Shown: positions 7,833 through 16,383, counted from the first letter of the stretch. The stretch is 64,000 nt of DNA from Streptomyces sp. Je 1-79 (GCF_025195125.1 NZ_JAMGSL010000001.1:602026-666025), one strand, 5' to 3'. The notes: generated from the sequence alone by a model not told the origin. Made by a program: numbers and translations.

Positions 7833-9218
7833 CTACGACCCGGCGAAGCCCTCGCTCACCCTCACTTCGAGCGGCGCCCGGAACGAGAGGAGGTCAAGCA
7901 CGGGCGGAGGCGGCGCACCCGGGGTGAGGCGGAGTCCGGGAAGGCCGCGGGCGGCCGCCCTGAGGGCGACGGCGGCCTCCGTACGGGCCAGGGACGCGCC
8001 CGGGCAGCGGTGCCGCCCCGCGCCGAAGGACAGGTGGTGGCGGACGTTGGACCGGAAGGGCCGCAGCCGGTCAGGGGCGTCGAAGACGTCCGTGTCGGAG
8101 CCGCTTCCCATGAGCATCAGCAGCAACTCGGCGCCGGCGGGAAGCCGTACGCCGCCCAGTTCCACCGGCCCCGCCGTCACCCGGCGCCAGGTCGTCACGG
8201 GCGGCTCCCGGCGCAACACCTCCTCGACCCACGCCTCGGCCAGGCCCTCCTCGTGCGCCACCCGCTTCCACAGGCCGGGTTCGGCGAGCGCGCTGCGCAG
8301 GACGGTGGCGATGAGCTGGCCGGTCGTGGACTGCCCCGCGATGAAGACGAAGAAGCACGCACCGACCGCCGTGTGCACGTCCACCGGCCGGCCGTCGGGC
8401 AGGCGGTGGCGGGCCAGTGCTCCGACGAAGCTGTCCGCCGGGGCCGACCGGTCGGCGACGACCGAGGTCAGCCACCGGTGGAACTCGCCGACGAGCACGG
8501 CCAGTTCGAGCTGGCGTCGCGGAGCCGGCCGGCCGTAGAAGAGTTCGAGCGAGGCGTCGCTCCAGCGCACGAGGGTCACGGGGTCGAGACCGTCGATCCC
8601 CAGCAGCTCCATCATGACCCGGCAGGGCAGCGTGTGCGCGAAGGCCCCGAAGAGGTCGCTGTCCCCCCGCTGGCCGAGCTCCGTCCGTACGGTGTCCAGC
8701 AGTTCGCCGGCCACCCGCTCGATCACCGGCACGGCCGCCGCGACCCGCTGGCCGTTGAAGAAACGAGTGACCACGCGGCGCAGCCCGGCATGGCTCTCGG
8801 TCGCGTTGTTGGCCAGCGCGGGCCGCAGCCGGAATCCCGCGCGGGCGAGCGTCCGGAGGGCGGGCACGCCGATCGGGGTGACCGCGTGCTGCGCGTTGTC
8901 CGGCCGGAACGCCTCCGGATCGAGCAGTACTTGGCGGATGTCCTCGTACCGGCTGACCAGCCACAGTCCGGTGGCGGCGTCGTGATGGACCGGGGAGTCC
9001 GCCCTGAGCGCGTCCAGCCACGGATAGGGGTCGGCGACGAAGTCCGCGCCGAACAGATCGAGCCCGTCGAACCGGTCGAGCGGCCCGTGCCGGTCGAGAA
9101 GCCGGGTCGGCGAGGCGGAGCCGGTCGCCCCACCGTACGGACAGGGGCCGGCCGGACCCGTCGGGGAGGCGGGCCCGGGCCCGCCGAGGGCGGAAGTCAC
9201 GCTCGCGGACGCTAGCAC
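7833..9218 (-). CDS. cytochrome P450
   Basis: The protein is a P450 monooxygenase with haem loop FGAGRHRCPG, K-helix EEVLRREPP and I-helix FVFIAGQSTTG; the usual acidic residue of the I-helix pair is Gln here, as in some macrolide-tailoring P450s. At up to 461 residues it is longer than usual because of a Gly/Pro/Ala-rich N-terminal stretch of about 45 residues before LLDRHGPLDRFDGLDLFGADF. The start could be GTG 9218 or GTG 9200; neither has a good ribosome-binding site. It lies 133 bases downstream of the ferredoxin gene, with a terminator-like hairpin between, so it may be a separate unit or be expressed by read-through. The substrate is unknown. Confidence 0.88.
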   Translation of the reverse strand: MLASASVTSALGGPGPASPTGPAGPCPYGGATGSASPTRLLDRHGPLDRFDGLDLFGADFVADPYPWLDALRADSPVHHDAATGLWLVSRYEDIRQVLLDPEAFRPDNAQHAVTPIGVPALRTLARAGFRLRPALANNATESHAGLRRVVTRFFNGQRVAAAVPVIERVAGELLDTVRTELGQRGDSDLFGAFAHTLPCRVMMELLGIDGLDPVTLVRWSDASLELFYGRPAPRRQLELAVLVGEFHRWLTSVVADRSAPADSFVGALARHRLPDGRPVDVHTAVGACFFVFIAGQSTTGQLIATVLRSALAEPGLWKRVAHEEGLAEAWVEEVLRREPPVTTWRRVTAGPVELGGVRLPAGAELLLMLMGSGSDTDVFDAPDRLRPFRSNVRHHLSFGAGRHRCPGASLARTEAAVALRAAARGLPGLRLTPGAPPPPVLDLLSFRAPLEVRVSEGFAGS

Positions 9219-9320
9219 GCGGCCGTATGCCTACCGCGCGGTCTGTGCGGCGGATCACGTCGGGATCCGCGCAGGCCGGAAGGGGTGTGGGGGCCATTTT
9301 GACGGCAGGGCCCAGGGGAA

Positions 9321-9345
9321 CCGGCCCCGCGACGCGCGGGGCCGG
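9321..9345. terminator. hairpin after the ferredoxin gene
   Basis: A perfect 11-bp GC-only stem with a 3-base loop (9321-9331 with 9335-9345) follows the ferredoxin stop on the minus strand. It probably terminates or attenuates the P450-ferredoxin transcript before the second P450. Confidence 0.6.
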
Positions 9346-9351
9346 CGCCCG

Positions 9352-9594
9352 TCACGCCTGACTGGTGTCGCCGTCGCCGTCGCCGTCGGCGCCGGCGATC
9401 GCGATGGCGCCGGCGGGGCACAGCGTGGCGGCCTCGCGCACGGCCGCGTGCGACGCGTACGGCGGCCGGGTCTCCAGGAGCACGACCAGCCCGTCGTGCT
9501 CGTCCTGGTCGAACACCTCGGGGGCGGTGAGGGCGCACATCCCGGCGCCCTGGCAGCGTTCGCGCTCCACGCTCACTTCCATGCCCGGTCCCAC
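9352..9594 (-). CDS. 3Fe-4S ferredoxin (P450 redox partner)
   Basis: The small acidic ferredoxin of 76-80 residues has CQGAGMC (Cys14, Cys20) and later LCPAGAI (Cys59), the three-cysteine pattern of Streptomyces P450-associated [3Fe-4S] ferredoxins. It transfers electrons from a ferredoxin reductase to a P450. It starts 4 bases after the stop of the upstream P450 if GTG 9594 is used; ATG 9582 is an alternative giving MEVSVERERC. The tail is an Asp/Gly repeat (GADGDGDGD). The tight coupling names the 9599-10816 P450 as its main partner, though it could also serve the other P450s in the window. Confidence 0.9.
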   Translation of the reverse strand: MGPGMEVSVERERCQGAGMCALTAPEVFDQDEHDGLVVLLETRPPYASHAAVREAATLCPAGAIAIAGADGDGDGDTSQA

Positions 9595-9598
9595 GGGT

Positions 9599-10816
9599 CT
9601 ACGCCTCGTCCCAGGTGACGGGCAGGCTGTGCACCCCGTAGATGTTCATGCCCGTGCGCAGCGGCACGTCCTCGGCGGGGACGGCCAGCCGCAGGGACGG
9701 GAACCGGGTGACGAGCGCGGGCAGGGCGACGCGCATCTCCACGCGGGCCAGCTGCTGGCCCAGGCACTGGTGGATCCCGTGCCCGAAGCCGACATGACCG
9801 GTGGCCTTGCGGGTCAGGTCGAGGGTGTCGGGATCCGCGAACCGTTCGGGGTCGCGGTTGGCGGCCTCGATCGAGAGGGTGACCGATTCACCGGCCCTGA
9901 CGACGTGCCCGTCGAATTCGACGTCCTCCAGGGCCACACGGACCGTCGTGTGGGCGATGCTCAGATAGCGCATCAGCTCCTCGACGGCCTGGTCGGCGAG
10001 GCCCGGATCGGCGCGCAGGGCCGCGAGCTGGTCGGGGTGGCTCAGCAGGGCGAACGTGCCGTGCGCGAGCATGTTGGCCGTGGTGTCGAGGCCCGCGCCG
10101 AGCAGGAAGCCCCCCAGGCCGGTGAGCTCCTCGTCCGTCAGATCGCTGCTCGTCAGGTCGCTGAGGAGGTCGTCGGTCGGCGCGGCCCGCTTGGCGAGCA
10201 CCAGGCGGTGCATGTACTCCTGCAGCCCCTGCATGGCGGCCGTCTGCCTCTCCAGGGTGGCGTCCATGCTCATCAGGTCGGTCACGAAACCCTGGAACGT
10301 CTCGTGGTCGGCGTACGGCACACCGAGCAGTTCGCAGATCATCAGCGCGGGGACGGGCCGCGCGAACGCCTCGACGAGATCGGCCCCCGGGCCCTGACGC
10401 TCCATCGCGTCGAGGTGCTCGGCGGTGATCCGCTCGACGCGCTCGGTGAGGAGACGCATCCGGCGGACGGTGAAACGGCCCGCGAGGAGCCGCCGGAACC
10501 GGGTGTGTTCCGGAGCGTCCATCCCCGTCATGTCGCCGACGGGCGCGGGCGGCAGCGTTCCGGCGGGCCCGCCGGGGAAGGGGTAGTGCATCAGGTCGTA
10601 CCGCGAGCTGAACCGCTCGTCGGCCAGGACGGCGCGTACGAGCGCATGGCTGGTGACCAGTCGGCCCTCGTGCCCGTCGGGATAGGTCATCGGGCTCAGC
10701 GGCTGCCGCGCGCGCAGCTCCGCCAGCCCGCCCGGGGGGTCGAAGGGGCAGCCGGCGGGTCGGGCGGTGGACAGCGAGGCGTGCTCCGACGCCGGCGCCG
10801 AACGGTCGGTGGTCAT
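9599..10816 (-). CDS. cytochrome P450 (CYP105/CYP107-like)
   Basis: The 405-residue P450 has all canonical elements: I-helix [12 protein letters not shown] with the acid-Thr pair, K-helix EELMRYLSI, haem loop [10 protein letters not shown] and a final [12 protein letters not shown], typical of the soluble class I P450s of Streptomyces. The start is ATG 10816, preceded by AGGGGGA; a longer frame to 11002 would run through the promoter palindrome and is rejected. It is translated with the ferredoxin just downstream. A 23-bp palindrome at 10875-10897 lies in its promoter, so it is probably repressed until an inducer is present. The substrate is unknown; this group commonly oxidises macrolides, terpenes and xenobiotics. 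Confidence 0.92.
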   Translation of the reverse strand: MTTDRSAPASEHASLSTARPAGCPFDPPGGLAELRARQPLSPMTYPDGHEGRLVTSHALVRAVLADERFSSRYDLMHYPFPGGPAGTLPPAPVGDMTGMDAPEHTRFRRLLAGRFTVRRMRLLTERVERITAEHLDAMERQGPGADLVEAFARPVPALMICELLGVPYADHETFQGFVTDLMSMDATLERQTAAMQGLQEYMHRLVLAKRAAPTDDLLSDLTSSDLTDEELTGLGGFLLGAGLDTTANMLAHGTFALLSHPDQLAALRADPGLADQAVEELMRYLSIAHTTVRVALEDVEFDGHVVRAGESVTLSIEAANRDPERFADPDTLDLTRKATGHVGFGHGIHQCLGQQLARVEMRVALPALVTRFPSLRLAVPAEDVPLRTGMNIYGVHSLPVTWDEA

Positions 10817-10874
10817 GGTGTTCCCCCTGACTTCAACGGTGTACAACTCCTTGCGCTTGAACAACGTAAAAGAA

Positions 10875-10897
10875 GACTTGCACGGCGTGCAAGTCTG
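10875..10897. promoter_or_regulatory. strong palindromic operator between P450 and isochorismatase genes
   Basis: Perfect 10-bp arms (AGACTTGCAC and GTGCAAGTCT) surround a 3-base centre. A further GTGCAAG half-site lies at 10910-10916. The spacing and symmetry fit a TetR-type repressor or similar dimer. No such regulator gene is adjacent, so the binding protein is encoded elsewhere. Confidence 0.6.
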
Positions 10898-10984
10898 GAT
10901 TGAACATCGTGCAAGAGTTTCGGCCACCGGGGCTGGAGCCAAAATCGCGTGCCGGGGCCCCGCGCTGACGGTGAAGATGAGGTC

Positions 10985-11569
10985 ATGACCGTGCGCGCGC
11001 ATCCCGTAGAGGCTCTGCTGGTGGTGGACGTCCAGTCCGCCTTCGTCACCGGCCCCGGCGCCGTACCGGCGGCGGACCGACTCCTGGAACGCACCGGCGA
11101 GTTGATCGCGCGGGCCCGCGAGAGCGGGTCACTGGTCGTCCATGTGCAGAACGACGGACCGCCCGGAGCGGACTGCGAACCGCACACGCCCGGCTGGGAA
11201 CTGCACCACCGCGTCGAGCCCGGTCCCGCCGAGGTGGTGATCCGCAAGGTCAGGGACGACAGTTTCGAAGGCACCGCGCTGGGCGGTCTGTTGACCGACG
11301 CGGGGGTACGCGCGCTCGTCGTCTGCGGAATGATGTCCGAGATGTGCGTCCAGGCGACCGCCCGCACGGCCCTGGAACTGGGCTATCGCGTCGTCCTCCC
11401 GCCCGACGCCCACGCCACCCACGACATCCCGGCCGGCACCGGGGCGGGCGAGGCGGTCCCGGCCGCCACGGTCTCCCGGGTGGCGGCCTGGGCCCTCAGT
11501 CGCGAGGCCGAGACCACCACCCCCACCTCGGCCGTCACGTTCGCCGCGCCACCCTCACGCCCGTCCTGA
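10985..11569 (+). CDS. isochorismatase-family cysteine hydrolase
   Basis: The 194-residue protein has the cysteine-hydrolase triad: Asp15 in LLVVDVQ, Lys88 in [13 protein letters not shown] and Cys121 in [13 protein letters not shown]. Members hydrolyse isochorismate, nicotinamide, N-carbamoyl compounds or similar amides; the short, nicotinamidase-like form without an ArCP domain does not tell which. The last 20 or so residues are low-complexity Thr/Ala/Pro. ATG 10985 follows a GATGAGG sequence. It is divergent from the P450-ferredoxin operon across a 168-base region with a strong palindrome, so the two units are probably co-regulated. Confidence 0.88.
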   Translation: MTVRAHPVEALLVVDVQSAFVTGPGAVPAADRLLERTGELIARARESGSLVVHVQNDGPPGADCEPHTPGWELHHRVEPGPAEVVIRKVRDDSFEGTALGGLLTDAGVRALVVCGMMSEMCVQATARTALELGYRVVLPPDAHATHDIPAGTGAGEAVPAATVSRVAAWALSREAETTTPTSAVTFAAPPSRPS

Positions 11570-11580
11570 GCGACGGGGCC

Positions 11581-11670
11581 CCGACACCCCACGGGCCCCC
11601 GACACCCCACGGGCCCCCGACACCCCACGGGCCCCCACCGCCCCACGGGCCCCCACCGCCCCACGGCGCA
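11581..11670. repeat. 18-bp tandem repeat, five copies
   Basis: The unit CCGACACCCCACGGGCCC is repeated exactly three times (11581-11634); two variant copies beginning CCACCGCCCC follow, to 11670. It lies between the convergent isochorismatase and helR genes. It does not look coding. It could be a slippage-generated minisatellite or affect transcription termination from both sides. Confidence 0.85.
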
Positions 11671-11719
11671 CCGCCGCCCCGGGGGTGCCGGGCGCCGGTC
11701 ACGTCACCGAACGCCCACG

Positions 11720-13891
11720 TCAGGAGCTCTTCAGGACGACGAGGCGCTGGGTCGCGCGGGTCATCGCGACATAGCGGTCGACCGCGCCTTCGATCCCCGT
11801 GCCGAACTCCTCCGGGTCGACGAGGACGACCAGGTCGAACTCGAGCCCCTTCGACAGCTCCGGGGTCAACGACCGGACGCGGGAGGTCTCCCGGAAGTCG
11901 GGATCGCCGATGACGCAGGCGGTCCCTTCGGCATGCTCGGCCAGCCAGCCGTCGAGGATCGCCGGCAGCTCCGCGACGGAACCGTGGATCACCGGGAGGC
12001 CGTTGCTGCGGATGGACGTCGGCACGTTGGCGTCGGGGAGAGCGGCCCGGATGAGCGGCTCCGCCTCCGTCATGACCTCCTCCGGCGTGCGGTAGTTGAC
12101 GTTCAGGGAGGCCATCGTGATGCGGTTCAGCCCGGCCCGTTCGAGCCGCTCCTCCCACGACTCCGTGAACCCGTGCCGGGCCTGGGCCCGGTCCCCGACG
12201 ATGGTGAAGCTCCGCGACGGGCAGCGCAGGAGCAGCATCTGCCACTCCGCGTCGGTCAGTTCCTGGGCCTCGTCCACGACGATGTGCGCGAACGGCCCGG
12301 CGAGCAGGTCCCGGTCGGCGGAGGGAAGCGCGGACTCGTCGATCAGGCTGTCCTGGAGGTCCTTACCGCGCAGCATCCGCACCGCGCCCTCGCTGTCGTC
12401 GCCGGCCGAGTCGATGTCGGCGGTCGTGACGATCTCCTCGATGACGCGGGCCATGCGCTCGCGTTCGGCGGCGACCGCGGCGTCGTGCCGACGCCTGCGC
12501 CGGGACGCCTCCGGATCGCCGAGCCGCTGCCGGGCCGCGTCCAGCAGCGGCAGATCGGACACGGTCCACGCCTGGGCCTCCTCCCGCTGAAGCGCCCGGA
12601 CCTCGTCCTTGCCGAGCCAGGGAGCGCACATCCGCAGGTAGGCGGGGACCGACCACAGGTCTCCGACCAGGTCGGTCGCCTCCAGCAGCGGCCAGGCGCC
12701 GTGGAGGGTGTCGACCAGCTCCCGGTCGCCGAGGAGCGACCTCCGGAACGCCTCGGGCGAGACGTCGGCGTCGAACCTGTCCATCAGGATCGTGACCAGC
12801 TCGTCCCAGATCTGATCGCGCGCCTCGTTGTGGGGCGTGCCCCGCCCCGCTGCCTCGAACGCCTCGGCCCAGTCGTCGGCGCTCAGCCAGATGTCGGCCC
12901 AGTCGGTCGAGACCGTCATCCCCTCGGCGGGCGGCTCCTCGTAGAACCTGACGGCCATCTCGACCGTCCGCACCATGTCCGCGGACGCCTTCAGACGGGC
13001 CACCTCCGGATCGGGCTCGGCCTCCGCCGTAGCGCCCTCGTCGACGAGGTCCCGCAGGGTGCAGGTCTGCACACCCTCCTCCCCGAGGCTGGGCAGGACG
13101 TCCTCGACGTACGCCAGGTAGGGCCGGTGCGGGCCGACGAACAGCACCCCGCCCCGACGGTGACCGAGGCGGGGGTCGGAGTAGAGGAGGTGGGCCGTGC
13201 GGTGGAGGGCGACGACCGTCTTGCCCGTGCCCGGACCGCCGTCGACGACGAGAGCGCCGCGGGACCCCGCCCGGACGATGGCGTCCTGGTCCGCCTGGAT
13301 GGTGGCGAGCACGTCCCGCATCCGGGGCGAGCGGTTGGCACCCAGGCTGGCGATGAAGGCGGACTGGTCGTCGAGCGCCGCGTGCCCTTCGAGCGCGTCG
13401 GCGGTGAACACCTCGTCCCAGTAGTCGCCGATCCGGCCGCCCGTCCAGCGGTACCTGCGGCGGCTCGCCAGGCCCATCGGGTCGGCGTGGGTCGCCGCGA
13501 AGAACGGTTCGGCCGCGGGGGAGCGCCAGTCGAGCAGGAGGCGGCGCCCGGTGCTGTCGGTGAGGCCGAGCCGTCCGATGTAGACGGGCTCGGGGTCGTC
13601 CGCGCCCACGACGTGGCCGAGACAGAGGTCGAGGCCGAAGCGGCGCAGCGTACGCAGGCGGCCGGTCAGCCGGTGGATCTCGGCGTCCCGCTCCATCGCC
13701 TCACGGCCGACGCCACCGGGCGCCCTGCGCGCGGCGTCGAGGCGGTCGGACAGTTCGGCGATCGTCTGCTCGAGGCTCTCCGCGATGGCCGCGAAGTGCT
13801 GCTCGTCACGGCCGATCAGCGCCGGGTCGGCCTTGGGAGCGAGGTGGCCGGGAAGGTCGAACGCACTGGTGGTCGGGGCGGTCGCACGCAC
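11720..13891 (-). CDS. helR: RNA polymerase recycling motor ATPase HelR (HelD-like)
   Basis: The 723-residue superfamily 1 helicase-like ATPase has an N-terminal coiled-coil arm (DEQHFAAIAESLEQTIAELS to about residue 100), a conserved block GRLGLTDSTGRRLLLDWRSP, Walker A GGPGTGKT (residues 218-225), Walker B VVDEAQELT, motif IVGDRAQARHG, LNVNYRTPEEV and C-terminal VAMTRATQRLVVL. HelD-type proteins remove stalled or rifamycin-bound RNA polymerase from DNA; actinobacterial HelR gives rifamycin tolerance. The start is GTG 13891 with AGGAG upstream. The putative rifamycin-associated element at 13952-13971 supports the assignment and implies rifamycin induction. It is divergent from the DUF2254 gene. 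Confidence 0.9.
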   Translation of the reverse strand: MRATAPTTSAFDLPGHLAPKADPALIGRDEQHFAAIAESLEQTIAELSDRLDAARRAPGGVGREAMERDAEIHRLTGRLRTLRRFGLDLCLGHVVGADDPEPVYIGRLGLTDSTGRRLLLDWRSPAAEPFFAATHADPMGLASRRRYRWTGGRIGDYWDEVFTADALEGHAALDDQSAFIASLGANRSPRMRDVLATIQADQDAIVRAGSRGALVVDGGPGTGKTVVALHRTAHLLYSDPRLGHRRGGVLFVGPHRPYLAYVEDVLPSLGEEGVQTCTLRDLVDEGATAEAEPDPEVARLKASADMVRTVEMAVRFYEEPPAEGMTVSTDWADIWLSADDWAEAFEAAGRGTPHNEARDQIWDELVTILMDRFDADVSPEAFRRSLLGDRELVDTLHGAWPLLEATDLVGDLWSVPAYLRMCAPWLGKDEVRALQREEAQAWTVSDLPLLDAARQRLGDPEASRRRRRHDAAVAAERERMARVIEEIVTTADIDSAGDDSEGAVRMLRGKDLQDSLIDESALPSADRDLLAGPFAHIVVDEAQELTDAEWQMLLLRCPSRSFTIVGDRAQARHGFTESWEERLERAGLNRITMASLNVNYRTPEEVMTEAEPLIRAALPDANVPTSIRSNGLPVIHGSVAELPAILDGWLAEHAEGTACVIGDPDFRETSRVRSLTPELSKGLEFDLVVLVDPEEFGTGIEGAVDRYVAMTRATQRLVVLKSS

Positions 13892-13951
13892 GGGGTGAAT
13901 CTCCTATGTCCGCAGGTTGCAGGCTTGGATGGGCGATTGTGCGCCCTCACA

Positions 13952-13971
13952 GGGGCCTTGCCGCAAGCCCC
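13952..13971 (-). promoter_or_regulatory. rifamycin-associated element (RAE) upstream of helR
   Basis: On the minus strand the sequence is GGGGCTTGCGGCAAGGCCCC, an almost perfect inverted repeat 61-80 bases upstream of the helR start. It matches the RAE that I recall in front of rifamycin-inactivating and helR genes of actinomycetes. A CACAAT -10 candidate lies about 19 bases after a TTGCGG inside the element. Confidence 0.8.
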
Positions 13972-14054
13972 CCGGTGCGCTATAAGTTGAGAGTGGAAAG
14001 GAGTGGGTACTCCTCCTTGACCCCTCGCCCGCACCGTTCGGGCACTCTCACCCC

Positions 14055-14090
14055 CGCTCGCGACACCGGCTCGCACTCGTGTCGCGAGCG
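14055..14090. other. long hairpin in the helR/DUF2254 intergenic region
   Basis: Perfect 12-bp arms CGCTCGCGACAC (14055-14066) and GTGTCGCGAGCG (14079-14090) enclose a 12-base loop, 84 bases before the DUF2254 start. A second, smaller repeat, AGGAGT-GGGT-ACTCCT, is at 13999-14014. No T-run follows, so an operator or leader RNA structure is as likely as a terminator. Confidence 0.5.
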
Positions 14091-14174
14091 TCGCCGTGCC
14101 CGCCGTCCTGAGAGGCGGACCCGCTCGGTGTTCCGTAGCGTGAGGACGACCTTCCGGCGTGGGCGAGGTGGTGA

Positions 14175-15401
14175 GTGACCGTGCGTGCAGGCCAGTCCCG
14201 GGGCGGTGGGCGGTTCCACCGTCCGAGGCGGGCGATGCGCAGGGAACTGGCCCAACTCGTCTGCGCGGTCTTCGGCGTGCTGCTCGGTCTGCTGACCCCG
14301 CTGGTGGAGGCCGGGCCGGACGCGAAGGCCGACCAGGTGGTCAACCTGCTCTTCACCATCGGCTTCGGAGTCATCAGCCTGGTGAGCATCATCTACTCGG
14401 TGCTCTTCCTGGTGGTCCAGTTCTCCTCCACCATGTTCACGCCCCGCCTCGGCCTGTTCCGCGAGGACCCCGTCGTCTGGCGCGCCTTCGCCTTCGCCAT
14501 CGGGGTGTTCATCTTCTGTGTCACCGCGGCCCTGTCCATCGGGATCGAGGACCGCGTCTCGACCTCGGTCCCGGCCGTCGCCATGCTCCTGGCCCTGGTC
14601 GCGCTCTGGCTCATGCGCGACCTGCAGACTCGTGCCTTCACCTCGATCCAGCTCGCGCCGGCCCTCACCTCGATCACCACGCGGGCCCGCGAGGTCCTCG
14701 ACGCCCTGTACGTCGCGCCGTTCGACCCCGCCGCCGGGGCGAAGCCCTGGCCGACGGCCGCCGGGGCGACCCCCGTCCGATGGTCCCGTCCGACCACCGT
14801 CCTCCAGCAGATCGACGCCTCGGCGCTCATCGAGTGGGCGAGGAGCCGCGACTGCGTCGTCGCGCTCAGGGTCCCCATCGGAGGCACCCTCGCGCAAGGG
14901 AGCGTCGTCGCGGACGTGCACGGCGGGGAGATGTCCGAGGCGGAGCTCCGCGCCGCTGTCGTCACCGGGATGGAACGGGCCTTCGAGCAGGATCCCGAAC
15001 TGGCGTTCCGGCTGTTCGCCGACATCGCGCTCAGGGCCCTCTCGCCCGCCGTCAACGACCCCGCCACCGCCGTACAGACCCTGGACCAGGTGGAGGACCT
15101 GCTGACCCGGCTCGCCGACCGTGATCTGGACGTCGGGCACCTCGCCGACGCGGACGGCGCGGTCCGGGTCGTCGTCCGGGCGCCCGACTGGGGGCAGTAC
15201 CTCTCCACGGCCGTCGACGATCTGATCGTCGTCGCCGCGGCCTCGCCGATGTCCCTTCGGCGGCTGCGGACGATGCTGGACAGGCTCCTGGCGATCTGCC
15301 CCGAACCCAGGCGGGGCATCGTCCGCGAACGGCTCCAGTGGGTCGAGGCGCTGGGAAGCGACAGATACCCGCTGATCTGGTCGCCCCCGAGGGTCCGCTG
15401 A
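14175..15401 (+). CDS. DUF2254 family membrane protein
   Basis: The 408-residue protein has an N-terminal membrane half with about four helices (LVCAVFGVLLGLLTPL, LLFTIGFGVISLVSIIYSVLFLVVQF, FAFAIGVFIFCVTAALSI and VAMLLALVALWLM) and a soluble C-terminal half containing DIALRALSPAVNDPATAVQTLDQVEDLL, a stretch I recognise as highly conserved in DUF2254 proteins. The function is unknown; the domain plan of membrane helices plus a cytosolic sensor-like region suggests a channel or signalling role. The start is GTG 14175 after GAGGTG. It is divergent from helR, across a region with two hairpins and the RAE. Confidence 0.85.
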   Translation: MTVRAGQSRGGGRFHRPRRAMRRELAQLVCAVFGVLLGLLTPLVEAGPDAKADQVVNLLFTIGFGVISLVSIIYSVLFLVVQFSSTMFTPRLGLFREDPVVWRAFAFAIGVFIFCVTAALSIGIEDRVSTSVPAVAMLLALVALWLMRDLQTRAFTSIQLAPALTSITTRAREVLDALYVAPFDPAAGAKPWPTAAGATPVRWSRPTTVLQQIDASALIEWARSRDCVVALRVPIGGTLAQGSVVADVHGGEMSEAELRAAVVTGMERAFEQDPELAFRLFADIALRALSPAVNDPATAVQTLDQVEDLLTRLADRDLDVGHLADADGAVRVVVRAPDWGQYLSTAVDDLIVVAAASPMSLRRLRTMLDRLLAICPEPRRGIVRERLQWVEALGSDRYPLIWSPPRVR

Positions 15402-15427
15402 CCCCTGGACGCGCCGCCCCCCTCCGA

Positions 15428-15447
15428 GGTTCGATCCAGGTCGAACC
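15428..15447. promoter_or_regulatory. ArsR-type operator
   Basis: Arms GGTTCGA and TCGAACC flank a 6-base spacer. The repeat lies 16 bases before a TACGAT -10 box (15463-15468), that is, over the -35 region of the ArsR gene, the usual place for autorepression. Confidence 0.55.
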
Positions 15448-15490
15448 GTGACAGACGTGCCCTACGATGAGCGCGGGAGGTCGACAGCCG

Positions 15491-15820
15491 ATGGTGACAG
15501 CACAGCGCGGCGGGCAGGAGCGGGTCCCGCCCCATCCCGACGTCCGTACGATCCACCTTCAGCAGGTGCTCGAAGCCCTGGTCGACCCCGTACGCCGCCG
15601 CATCGTGAGCGAGCTCCACACCGCGGAACAGGACCTCAGCTGCGGAGCGTTCGACCTCCCCGTCAGCAAGTCCACCGCCACCCACCACTTCCACGTCCTG
15701 CGCGAGGCCGGTCTCATCCGCCAGTACTACGTCGGCACCTCCCGCCTGAACGGACTGCGCCGCGAGGAGTTCGACGAGGCGTTCCCCGGTCTCCTCCAGG
15801 CAGTGGTGGGCAGGGAATGA
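15491..15820 (+). CDS. ArsR-family HTH regulator
   Basis: The 109-residue winged-helix protein reads ILQQVLEALVDPVRRRIVSEL in outline, followed by the recognition segment PVSKSTATHHFHVLREAGLI and wing RQYYVGTSRLNGLRREEF. No metal-binding cysteine pair is visible near the recognition helix, so it probably senses something other than arsenite. ATG 15491 is preferred over ATG 15467, because GGGAGG precedes it by 10 bases and the earlier ATG falls inside the -10 box. It overlaps the DUF5990 gene by 4 bases, so the two are translated together. Confidence 0.88.
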   Translation: MVTAQRGGQERVPPHPDVRTIHLQQVLEALVDPVRRRIVSELHTAEQDLSCGAFDLPVSKSTATHHFHVLREAGLIRQYYVGTSRLNGLRREEFDEAFPGLLQAVVGRE

Positions 15821-16245
15821 GCGACCGTACGGAGCTCTCCCTGCGGATCGTCGGCGGCGAACTGCCCGGACGCGCCTGCGGCGAGTACAGGGACGTCCAT
15901 GTCGCGGTGCAGCGCGCGCGTGAGCCGGACGGCGCCGTACCGGCGGACGCGGCCGAGGCGGTCTGGGAGTTCACCGTGGAGACGGTGCGCGCACCGGACG
16001 GGACGCGGGACTTCCGGGGCGCGTACGTCCACGGGCGGCGCGGCGCGCGCTTCCTCTACCTCACCTGGGGCGAGTTGCCGCCCGGGGGCGCCTTCACGAT
16101 GTTCCGCCGGGCCAAACTCTTCCTCGACGACCTCCCGGAGCCCGCCCTCGACCGGGGCGCCGCCGAAGGCAGACTCGGCCTGACCGACGCCTGCGGCATG
16201 CCGCTCTGCGCGGCGGTGCGCCCGCCGCGCATCCGCTGGACCTGA
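15817..16245 (+). CDS. DUF5990 family protein
   Basis: The 142-residue soluble protein has the pattern I associate with DUF5990: LRIVGGELPGRACGEYRDVHVAVQR near the start, DFRGAYVHGRRGARFLYLTWG in the middle, FTMFRRAKLFLDDLP and LGLTDACGMPLCAAVRPP at the end. These are mostly beta strands, giving a small beta-barrel-like protein, perhaps ligand-binding. No catalytic residues stand out. Its ATG overlaps the ArsR stop (ATGA). The conserved pairing suggests that the ArsR protein controls, or is modulated by, the DUF5990 protein. Confidence 0.82.
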   Translation: MSDRTELSLRIVGGELPGRACGEYRDVHVAVQRAREPDGAVPADAAEAVWEFTVETVRAPDGTRDFRGAYVHGRRGARFLYLTWGELPPGGAFTMFRRAKLFLDDLPEPALDRGAAEGRLGLTDACGMPLCAAVRPPRIRWT

Positions 16246-16383
16246 CGGCCCCGGTTCCGGGGTCCGAGGTGAGGGTGGGCGGGCCTCCTGACCCGCCGTC
16301 ACCCGAGTGGCGCCGCCACGGCGCGGGGACCGCTCCCGTCCCGTACCGTCGCCCTCACGGCAGCGAAGACACCAGGGAGACGC

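Noticed and set aside
9365..10903. Plus-strand frame across ferredoxin and P450
   Set aside because: It is antisense to both genes, with no family features.
11933..13990. Long plus-strand frame across helR
   Set aside because: It is antisense to a gene with clear ATPase motifs and has composition typical of a shadow frame.
13906..14178. Plus-strand frame before DUF2254
   Set aside because: It crosses the RAE and two hairpins and encodes an Arg-rich peptide; it is a regulatory region.
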